From: Gammaproteobacteria bacterium
GTDB taxonomy: Bacteria; Pseudomonadota; Gammaproteobacteria; Arenicellales; Arenicellaceae
DNA length: 5,093 nt
Assembly: GCA_003485905.1 (NCBI GenBank)
Contig: DNHK01000195.1
Span: 1 to 5,093, forward strand
Direction of reading: 5' to 3'
Numbering within the stretch: the stretch's first letter is position 1; each line of letters starts with the position of its first letter. Of the stretch, positions 1 to 5,093 are shown piece by piece. Under the pieces are notes generated by a model that was given only the letters and a program-made list of their open reading frames with translations, was not told where the DNA came from and searched no databases. Position numbers and translations under genes: made by a program.

Positions 1-2
1 AT

Positions 3-356
3 GAAGAAAAACTAAATAGACAATTAAATGGTGGTTTTTCTGGTGGAGAAAAAAAGAGAAACGAAATCTTGCAGATGGCAATTCTTGAACCAACGCTATC
101 GGTGCTTGATGAAACAGATTCAGGATTGGATATTGATGCACTTAAGATTGTTGCTCACGGCGTAAATACTCTGCGCTCACCAGATCGCTCCATGATTGTA
201 GTAACCCACTACCAACGACTTCTTGATTACATTCAACCAGACTATGTGCATGTTCTTGCAGGTGGCAAAATAGTAAAAACTGGTGACAAAGATCTTGCGC
301 TGGAACTTGAAGAACGCGGTTACGGGTGGCTCGAACAGCAGGTTGAAACCGGATAA
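3..356 (+). CDS. sufC: SufC, Fe-S cluster assembly ATPase (5'-truncated at window edge)
   Basis: SufC is the cytoplasmic ABC-type ATPase subunit of the SufBC2D scaffold, where ATP binding and hydrolysis drive the rearrangement needed to build an Fe-S cluster. The frame is open from base 3 and encodes the last 117 residues, slightly under half of a usual SufC of about 250; the Walker A motif lies outside the window. Visible in order are the ABC signature FSGGEKKR (window residues 12-19), Walker B with D-loop as [12 protein letters not shown] (32-43, catalytic Glu37) and the H-loop VTHY with His69. The ending YGWLEQQ matches the SufC C-terminus. A TTG at base 69 is the Leu of ILQMAILEP inside the conserved domain and is not a start. 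The stop codon TAA directly abuts the sufD ATG, so the two are very likely cotranscribed and translationally coupled. Confidence 0.96.
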   Translation, partial: EEKLNRQLNGGFSGGEKKRNEILQMAILEPTLSVLDETDSGLDIDALKIVAHGVNTLRSPDRSMIVVTHYQRLLDYIQPDYVHVLAGGKIVKTGDKDLALELEERGYGWLEQQVETG

Positions 357-1685
357 ATGACCGCTCTACAAAATTTTCTTCTTGCCCAGGAACGATCCGA
401 CAACGCCCTCCCTACATGGTTTAGCTCACGGCAACAAACAGCGTTCGATCGATTAAAAAATCGTGGGCTACCCAGTGCGCGAGATGAAGAATGGCGCCTA
501 ACCAAACTAACAGAATTATATAATCAAGAGTTCTGTCCGGCCATCGCAACGAATGCACTTTCACTTCAAGACGCCCAGTTAACCGCTTCTGCGAACAGCC
601 GTATCGTATTCGTAAATGGCATATTAGACGCTGGATTATCGGATAGTAGTTTTGTCAGTGGATTGTCGATCGAACCACTTGAGCAAGCCGTTTTATCCAA
701 CAAGCTAGATCTAGAACCATTTTTTAATACCTCTGTACCGACAGAACCACATGGTTTCTTATCCGCGAATACCGCTTTTGCTAGTAGCGGTTACGTTATA
801 CACATTAACGACAATATTATTGTAGATAGCCCGATAGAAATTATCTTTATCGCCAATAATGTCGGGGCCGCCGCCTGGCACTGCCGAAATATCATCGTCG
901 CAAATAAACATAGCAATGCAACCGTGATTGAACGACATATAGCCAGTGGTAGCGCAGGAGTCTATTTAAGCAATTGTGTGACAGAGCTTCATCTGGCTGA
1001 TGGTGCCCGCGTCGACTTTTACAAGCATCAAGACGAAGCGCTTAGCGCATACCATATCGGCGGGGTTTATAGTGAGCAATCGCGTGATAGTCATCTGACC
1101 ACCAACAACATTGCCATTGGAAGCAAAATTGCTCGCAATGATATTTTCGCCACCTTATCAGCTCCCGGCGCTCACTGTGAAATGAACGGCATAATAGTTC
1201 TAGCGCATGATCAACACGTCGATAATTGTACCGAAGTAGTTCATGCCAAACCGAATTGCACCAGCGACGAGTACTATAAGTCTATACTGGATGATCAGTC
1301 TCGTTCTGTTTTTCGAGGCCGCATAATCGTAGCGAAAGATGCCCAGAAAACAGACGCAAACCAACAGAACAAAAACCTTTTGCTCTCGAGTCGAGCAGAA
1401 GCAGATACCAAGCCACAATTAGAAATTTATGCTGACGACGTAAAATGCGCACATGGCGCTACCGTAGGTCAGCTGGAAGAGAAGTCAGTATTCTACTTGC
1501 GGAGCCGCGGTATTTCAGAGGAAATGGCGCGCGCATTATTAACCTTTGCTTTTGCCAATGACGTTATAGGTCGTTTTCGCATAGCCGATATTCAGAAACA
1601 ACTATCTGCACAATTAGCCGATCGATTATTAGGAGAAGCCTTAAGCGATATTGGAATAGATGGCTTGTTTGGTGAAACATCATGA
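357..1685 (+). CDS. sufD: SufD, Fe-S cluster assembly scaffold subunit
   Basis: SufD pairs with SufB and two SufC subunits to form the cytoplasmic SufBC2D scaffold on which Fe-S clusters are assembled. The 442-residue product is slightly longer than E. coli SufD (423). An N-terminal part holds the family motif ARDEEWRLTKL (residues 41-51). The middle is a strand-rich region typical of the SufB/SufD beta-helix. The C-terminal core has a conserved block at about 343-385 with TKPQLEIYADDVKCAHGATVG (split here as TKPQLEIYADD at 351-361 and VKCAHGATVG at 362-371). Cys364 and His366 align with E. coli Cys358 and His360; the latter is implicated in cluster formation at the SufB-SufD interface. The ATG follows the sufC stop with no gap, and the last bases overlap sufS as ATGA. 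SufD and SufB are paralogues, but the length, position after sufC and this C-terminal block favour SufD. Confidence 0.97.
   Translation: MTALQNFLLAQERSDNALPTWFSSRQQTAFDRLKNRGLPSARDEEWRLTKLTELYNQEFCPAIATNALSLQDAQLTASANSRIVFVNGILDAGLSDSSFVSGLSIEPLEQAVLSNKLDLEPFFNTSVPTEPHGFLSANTAFASSGYVIHINDNIIVDSPIEIIFIANNVGAAAWHCRNIIVANKHSNATVIERHIASGSAGVYLSNCVTELHLADGARVDFYKHQDEALSAYHIGGVYSEQSRDSHLTTNNIAIGSKIARNDIFATLSAPGAHCEMNGIIVLAHDQHVDNCTEVVHAKPNCTSDEYYKSILDDQSRSVFRGRIIVAKDAQKTDANQQNKNLLLSSRAEADTKPQLEIYADDVKCAHGATVGQLEEKSVFYLRSRGISEEMARALLTFAFANDVIGRFRIADIQKQLSAQLADRLLGEALSDIGIDGLFGETS
1671..1675 (+). promoter_or_regulatory. Ribosome binding site of sufS inside sufD
   Basis: GGTGA lies 6 nt before the ATG at 1682, within the last codons of sufD. 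It is a good Shine-Dalgarno match and supports the ATG that overlaps the sufD stop as the real sufS start. Confidence 0.5.
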
Positions 1686-2926
1686 ATCATGCAGCCACAC
1701 CATCAGGCTTATTAGATATATCCAAAATTCGCTCAGACTTCCCAATACTGAGCCAACAAATCAAACAACACCCGTTGGTGTACTTTGATAATGGCGCTTC
1801 CACTCAAAAACCTATCCAAGTTATCGATGCAATAGCCCATTTCTATAAAGTTGACTACTCTAACGTACATCGTGGTATTCACACGCTTAGCCAGCGCGCT
1901 ACCGAGCGCTTTGAAAACGCCCGCGAAACCGTTAGACAGTTTCTTTGTGCCCGATCAAAAAAGGAAATCATCTTTACCCGAGGCACCACCGAATCAATTA
2001 ATTTGGTAGCCAAATCCTGGGGAAACGAAAACATACTCCCTGGAGATGAGATTCTTGTATCAGAAATGGAACATCACTCAAACATTGTACCCTGGCAAAT
2101 ACTCGCACAGGAAAAACAGGCTCGTGTTATTCCAATTCCGATAGGTGATGACGGTTCCCTAGATATGATCGCCTTTCATCGGCTCCTGTCGGCGAAAACT
2201 CGGATAGTTGCCATAACAGAGCTATCAAATGCCTTAGGTACTCTCCCACCACTAAGCGAAATAATTTCTGCTGCCCATAACGTTGGCTCTGTTGTTATGG
2301 TTGACGCCGCACAATCAGTAGCACACAAAGCAGTTAACGTTGCTGAGCTTGATTGCGATTTTTACGCTTTTTCCGGACACAAAATTTATGGCCCAAGTGG
2401 AATCGGGGTTTTGTATGCCAAGCAGGCATTGCTCGAAAATATGCCGCCTTATCAAAGCGGCGGAGATATGATTTCAGAAGTCTCTTTTAGCGGTACAACG
2501 TATAACGAGCTTCCATACAAATTTGAAGCCGGCACACCCAACATAGTCGGCGCTGATGGCTTAGCGGTGGCATTAGACTATATAAGCAATCTTGGCCTAG
2601 ACAAAATTGCGCATCACGAGGCTGACCTTCTGAACTACGCAACCAAAAAGGCGCTCGAAGTTGAAGGACTCAGAATCGTTGGCTTCGCAAAACATAAAGC
2701 CAGCATCTTGTCATTTGTGGTTAATGGGGTCCACGCCACAGACCTAGGCACACTGCTTGACCAACAAGGGGTAGCTATCCGCGTTGGACATCACTGCGCA
2801 ATGCCGGTTATGGAGCGTTTTAACCTGGCATCCACGGCACGAATTTCATTCGGCATTTACAACACCATAGAAGAAATTGATATTTGTTTTACCGCTATAA
2901 ATAAAGCTCTTAAAATACTGACATAA
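1682..2926 (+). CDS. sufS: SufS, group II cysteine desulfurase
   Basis: SufS is a PLP-dependent cytoplasmic enzyme that converts L-cysteine to L-alanine and holds the released sulfur as a persulfide for Fe-S assembly, usually passing it to SufE or SufU. The 414-residue product has full family length and every key residue at a constant +8 offset from E. coli SufS. His131 in EMEHHSNIVPWQ should stack on PLP; Asp208 and Gln211 lie in VDAAQ; Lys234 in SGHKIYGPSG is the Schiff-base lysine; Cys372 in RVGHHCAMP carries the persulfide; Arg387 should bind the substrate carboxylate. The RVGHHCAMP form and the short catalytic loop mark the SufS/CsdA type rather than IscS. The ATG overlaps the sufD stop, and the stop is 2 nt before sufT. 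CsdA is the main alternative name, but the suf context decides for SufS. Confidence 0.98.
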   Translation: MNHAATPSGLLDISKIRSDFPILSQQIKQHPLVYFDNGASTQKPIQVIDAIAHFYKVDYSNVHRGIHTLSQRATERFENARETVRQFLCARSKKEIIFTRGTTESINLVAKSWGNENILPGDEILVSEMEHHSNIVPWQILAQEKQARVIPIPIGDDGSLDMIAFHRLLSAKTRIVAITELSNALGTLPPLSEIISAAHNVGSVVMVDAAQSVAHKAVNVAELDCDFYAFSGHKIYGPSGIGVLYAKQALLENMPPYQSGGDMISEVSFSGTTYNELPYKFEAGTPNIVGADGLAVALDYISNLGLDKIAHHEADLLNYATKKALEVEGLRIVGFAKHKASILSFVVNGVHATDLGTLLDQQGVAIRVGHHCAMPVMERFNLASTARISFGIYNTIEEIDICFTAINKALKILT

Positions 2927-2928
2927 CC

Positions 2929-3282
2929 ATGACTAACTCTATTATTGAATACGCAGATATGTCGCTCGACGAGCGTATTAAGGATTTAAAAGAACGAATC
3001 GTTACGGCCCTAAAAACAGTCTATGACCCAGAAATACCCGTCAATATTTACGACCTTGGGCTAATTTATACGGTTGATGTTGATGACGAGTACTTTGTTG
3101 ACGTGGCGATGACGCTTACGGCTCCAGGGTGCCCAGTAGCTGACTCCTTCCCCGGCATTGTTGAAAATGCCGTGCGCGGGGTTGTTGGGGTGTCAGATGC
3201 TAGAGTTGAGCTAACATTTGAGCCACCATGGACTATGGAGTTGATGAGCGAAGAGGCGCGGCTTGAATTAGGTATGATGTAA
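2929..3282 (+). CDS. sufT: SufT-like DUF59/MIP18-family SUF-associated protein
   Basis: This 117-residue cytoplasmic protein belongs to the DUF59 (MIP18/PaaD-like) family, in the short form found next to suf genes. Such proteins help Fe-S cluster maturation or delivery; the exact role is less certain than for the other Suf proteins. Visible motifs are VYDPEIPVNIYDLGLIY (residues 31-47), MTLTAPGCP (61-69) with the conserved and only cysteine Cys68, and the C-terminal EPPWTMELMSEEARLELG (98-115), which is typical of the SUF-associated subgroup. The start ATG is 2 nt after the sufS stop with no strong ribosome binding site, so translation probably depends on coupling to sufS. A second ATG at 2959 (Met11, before SLDERIKDL) is a possible alternative start and would keep the whole domain. 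The name sufT is also used for a longer DUF59 protein, so the symbol is by family and context. Confidence 0.9.
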   Translation: MTNSIIEYADMSLDERIKDLKERIVTALKTVYDPEIPVNIYDLGLIYTVDVDDEYFVDVAMTLTAPGCPVADSFPGIVENAVRGVVGVSDARVELTFEPPWTMELMSEEARLELGMM

Positions 3283-3323
3283 TGACCAAGCCAAAGCCAT
3301 TAGTAAAACTTCCCAAAGATTAA
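3282..3323 (+). other. 13-codon reading frame starting on the sufT stop codon (doubtful)
   Basis: An ATG shares one base with the sufT stop (TAATG) and opens a frame of 13 residues, MTKPKPLVKLPKD, ending at TAA. The coupled arrangement is like the other junctions in this operon, but the peptide is tiny, Lys/Pro-rich and matches nothing I recognise. It could be a chance frame, a short coupled peptide, or the surviving first codons of a former next operon gene. I would not annotate it as a protein-coding gene without conservation. Confidence 0.15.
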
Positions 3324-3351
3324 TTTCCAGGCACATCGAAAACGATATAAT
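3324..3351 (+). promoter_or_regulatory. Candidate sigma70 promoter for the AI-2E family gene
   Basis: A perfect -10 hexamer TATAAT lies at 3346-3351. With a 16-bp spacer, TTTCCA at 3324-3329 matches four of six bases of the -35 consensus. The predicted transcript start, about 7 nt after the -10, falls near 3358, only a few bases before the ATG at 3361, so the mRNA would be almost leaderless. It would let the transporter be expressed apart from the suf operon. Being promoter-like by sequence only, it could also be a chance AT-rich match. Confidence 0.4.
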
Positions 3352-3360
3352 TTGCGAGAT

Positions 3361-4419
3361 ATGAGTGCATACAACAAAACTATAACCATATCTCTCGCGA
3401 TACTCGCAGTTATCGGAATATTTTATGTACTAGTCGTAGGGAAAACCCTACTCGTGCCGCTAGCCGTTGCGGTAATGATTTGGTACATCATAAACGCCCT
3501 TAGTAAAACCTATCAAAAGTGGCTCATTCCGCAATTAGGCAAACCCGAGTGGTTAACTAAACTATTCGCTGTGTTATCAATCGGTGCGGCTGCATTCTTC
3601 GTTTTCAATATTATAGAGGCCAGCATTGGAACAGTAGTTGAACAGGTACCCGTATACCGAGCAAACCTAAATAGTTTAATTGGTGAATGGTTTAGCCAGT
3701 ATGGCTTAGAAAAATACCTAGATGTAACTGAAATTACTCAATCAATTGAAGTTGTACCTTTTATTCGCGAATTAGGCACTGCACTTACTGGGCTTTTTGG
3801 GAAGTCCTTTTTGGTTTTAATCTACGTACTGTTTCTATTACTAGAACAAACTCGATTTGACTCAAAAATCGCGTCTTTATTTCCAAACACGGTACGCCGC
3901 ACAGAAATTCGATCGTTAATAACCCGTACGCAAGACGACATTCAAACCTATATATGGATTAAGACCCTAGCAAGCATTACAACAGGATTGGCAAGTTACA
4001 GTATTTTGTTATTTGTTGGCGTGGATTTCCCGGAATTTTGGGCCTTTCTAATATTCATGCTCAATTACATACCAACAATAGGGTCCATAATTGCCACACT
4101 GTTTCCTGCCGTACTAACACTGGTGCAGTTTGAGGCCCCTTTACAGCCTTTTCTTATTGTTTTGCTTAGCGTTGGCTCTATTCAATTCCTTATTGGAAGC
4201 GTGATCGAGCCCCGATTATTAGGCGACTCGCTAAACTTGAGCCCACTGGTAGTTCTATTATCGCTCGCCCTGTGGGGCAGCGTGTGGGGGATTGCCGGTA
4301 TGTTTTTATGTGTTCCGCTTACCGTAATATGTGTGATTATCCTTGCTCACTTTAGCCAAACACGGCCAATTGCCGTGTTACTTTCCGGAAACGGTAAACT
4401 TCGGTTTATAGAAAATTAG
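3361..4419 (+). CDS. AI-2E/PerM-family multi-pass membrane transporter
   Basis: This is a 352-residue inner-membrane protein of the AI-2E transporter (PerM/TqsA/YdiK/YhhT) family. Members have been linked to autoinducer-2 export or ion/proton antiport, but the substrate cannot be told here. Hydrophobic segments lie at about residues 7-25, 28-47, 66-84, 148-163, 203-220, 226-258 (probably two), 263-285 and 297-330. The region at 85-147 is the usual soluble part between the early and later helices. Family motifs are NYIPTIGSI (235-243) and VIEPRLLG (281-288), followed by LSPLVVLLSLALWG (293-306) and a Gly/Pro-rich last helix. I chose the ATG at 3361, which places the first helix right after a short polar N-terminus. 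A TTG at 3352 would add only three residues and overlaps the likely transcript start. No good ribosome binding site precedes either. No functional tie to suf is evident. Confidence 0.9.
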   Translation: MSAYNKTITISLAILAVIGIFYVLVVGKTLLVPLAVAVMIWYIINALSKTYQKWLIPQLGKPEWLTKLFAVLSIGAAAFFVFNIIEASIGTVVEQVPVYRANLNSLIGEWFSQYGLEKYLDVTEITQSIEVVPFIRELGTALTGLFGKSFLVLIYVLFLLLEQTRFDSKIASLFPNTVRRTEIRSLITRTQDDIQTYIWIKTLASITTGLASYSILLFVGVDFPEFWAFLIFMLNYIPTIGSIIATLFPAVLTLVQFEAPLQPFLIVLLSVGSIQFLIGSVIEPRLLGDSLNLSPLVVLLSLALWGSVWGIAGMFLCVPLTVICVIILAHFSQTRPIAVLLSGNGKLRFIEN

Positions 4420-4424
4420 TTTTT
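4385..4424 (+). terminator. Weak candidate terminator: two tetraloop hairpins and a distant T-run
   Basis: Two hairpins sit side by side in the last codons of the transporter gene: CCG-GAAA-CGG (4385-4394, GNRA-type loop) and TAAAC-TTCG-GTTTA (4395-4408, a C(UUCG)G loop). A run of five T follows at 4420-4424. The T-run is 11 nt from the second stem and the stems are short or AT-rich, so this is not a classical intrinsic terminator. Confidence 0.22.
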
Positions 4425-4648
4425 ATAATTTCGACTACAGAGCCTATAGAGTTTAGTGCCTCTTGCGCCAGCAATGCTCATCAACCTGCTAACCCGTAAG
4501 CTTATTTAAACTAATACCGGTTACCAGCGATCAGCGATCAGCGATCAGTAATTACGCCTATCCTGCTCTCCACTATGGCTTCTACCGATAATGTATTTAT
4601 CCCTCAGTCCAGCTTTTCTCCTAGATATAGAAAGTTTTATTCACGTTT
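4420..4648. other. Non-coding gap between convergent genes
   Basis: These 229 bases separate the stop of the membrane transporter gene on the + strand from the stop of the protease gene on the - strand. I see no tRNA, no credible gene and no strong hairpin with a T-run on either strand. A TATAAT at 4424-4429 has no matching -35. The only clear structure is the 7-bp tandem repeat at 4525-4548. Confidence 0.7.
4525..4548. repeat. 7-bp tandem repeat CAGCGAT, about 3.4 copies
   Basis: Three perfect head-to-tail copies of CAGCGAT are followed by a partial CAG. The junctions create GATC sites starting at 4529, 4536 and 4543, exactly 7 bp apart. The repeat lies in the middle of the convergent non-coding gap. 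A slipped-strand microsatellite is the simplest explanation; a role in Dam methylation or SeqA-like binding is only conceivable. Confidence 0.85.
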
Positions 4649-5093
4649 CTAGTTAGTCAGCGGCTCATCATCGGTAACCGATTCTTCCACTACAGCGCTT
4701 GCTCGCGAGAGTGCTATAGCTTTTAACAAATTCAATGCCTCGTTAAGCTGGTAATCAGTTATTTCGCCGTCGTTCTCATCACCCGCTGCGGTTAGATTCT
4801 CCTCATTATCCAGATGACCGCGTAAGTCTGCTTCCCTAACTCGCGGGCCGGACTCAGGTCGTGTGACCTCTAAACGTTCCACCAATATATCAGGCTCTAT
4901 ACCTTCAGCTTGAATGGACCGCCCATGGGGTGTGTAGTAGCGCGCTGTGGTTAACTTGATAGCACCGCTTCCATGGACGGGTAATATCGTTTGTACTGAC
5001 CCTTTACCAAACGTTTTTGTACCGACGACCAACGCTCGTCTATGATCTTGCAAAGCTCCTGCTACAATTTCTGAAGCTGATGCAGACCCTCCA
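4649..5093 (-). CDS. ctpA: S41 carboxy-terminal processing protease, C-terminal part (5'-truncated at window edge)
   Basis: This is the last 147 residues of a CtpA-type S41 serine protease, exported to the periplasm in Gram-negative bacteria, where such enzymes trim or degrade envelope proteins and, in Pseudomonas, cell-wall hydrolases. The frame stays open to the right edge and begins in the active-site block [14 protein letters not shown]. Ser5 (window numbering; codon 5078-5080) and Lys30 in TFGKGSVQT (codon 5003-5005) form the Ser/Lys dyad; their 25-residue spacing equals that of E. coli Prc Ser430/Lys455. Next come [21 protein letters not shown] (split as [11 protein letters not shown] and [11 protein letters not shown]) at about 47-67, a variable acidic stretch, and [15 protein letters not shown] near 114-128, typical of gammaproteobacterial CtpA. 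A TTG at 5053 lies inside the conserved block and is not the start. The PDZ domain and signal sequence are outside the window. The symbol is by family; ctpA and prc are used loosely for related enzymes. Confidence 0.93.
   Translation of the reverse strand, partial: GGSASASEIVAGALQDHRRALVVGTKTFGKGSVQTILPVHGSGAIKLTTARYYTPHGRSIQAEGIEPDILVERLEVTRPESGPRVREADLRGHLDNEENLTAAGDENDGEITDYQLNEALNLLKAIALSRASAVVEESVTDDEPLTN

Noticed and set aside
1..15. ATG at the first base followed by a four-codon frame
   Set aside because: It is out of frame with the sufC reading frame, which is open from base 3 and clearly homologous to SufC.
320..505. 61-codon open frame on the - strand across the sufC/sufD junction
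   Set aside because: It lies opposite two well-supported genes, and its product resembles no known family; it is a shadow frame.
1200..1418. 72-codon open frame on the - strand inside sufD
   Set aside because: It lies antisense to the conserved SufD core, and its hydrophobic, Cys-rich look is a by-product of the sense codons.
4424..4429. Second TATAAT just after the transporter stop codon
   Set aside because: No -35-like hexamer is found at 16-18 bp upstream, and no gene follows on the + strand in this gap.
4627..4650. Inverted repeat TAGAAA/TTTCTA next to the protease stop, considered as its terminator
   Set aside because: The stem is 6 bp and AT-rich with a 12-nt loop, it overlaps the stop codon, and no T-run follows on the - strand.
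4575..4652. 25-codon frame on the + strand, basic and aromatic, ending over the protease stop
   Set aside because: There is no ribosome binding site (the upstream bases are pyrimidine-rich), no promoter and no recognisable motif; it fits chance in non-coding sequence.

Overview
The window looks like ordinary chromosome of a gammaproteobacterium. The low-to-moderate GC content, the E. coli-like SufC, SufD and SufS sequences and the CtpA-type S41 protease tail all fit this. A marine lineage such as the Cellvibrionales/Alteromonadales is a guess from overall protein style and was not tested.

Bases 1 to about 3282 hold the 3' part of a SUF iron-sulfur cluster assembly operon on the + strand, in the order sufC (5' end cut off by the window edge), sufD, sufS and a DUF59 protein of the SufT/SUF-associated type. 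The genes are packed tightly: sufC and sufD abut with no spacer, sufD and sufS share ATGA, and sufS and sufT are 2 nt apart. This implies one transcript, whose promoter and any upstream iscR and sufB lie outside the window. Together they form a working set. SufS removes sulfur from cysteine as a persulfide, the SufBC2D scaffold builds the cluster with SufC supplying ATPase activity, and SufT probably helps cluster maturation or delivery. The key catalytic residues are all present in the visible parts. No sufE, sufU or sufA gene is visible.

Bases 3283-3360 form a short gap with a 13-codon reading frame that starts on the sufT stop codon, and a promoter-like sequence with a perfect TATAAT. This promoter sits so close to the next gene that its mRNA would be almost leaderless. 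Bases 3361-4419 encode an AI-2E/PerM-family multi-pass membrane protein, unrelated in function to SUF as far as can be seen.

Bases 4420-4648 are a non-coding gap between convergent genes, with a 7-bp tandem repeat carrying three regularly spaced GATC sites. Bases 4649-5093 on the - strand are the C-terminal part of an S41 carboxy-terminal processing protease whose Ser/Lys catalytic dyad is inside the window; the rest of the gene lies beyond the right edge.

I see no convincing new system here. There is no mobile element, CRISPR array or RNA gene. The points worth a second look are small: the near-leaderless promoter, the micro-ORF, the tandem repeat and a pair of tetraloop hairpins at the end of the transporter gene.
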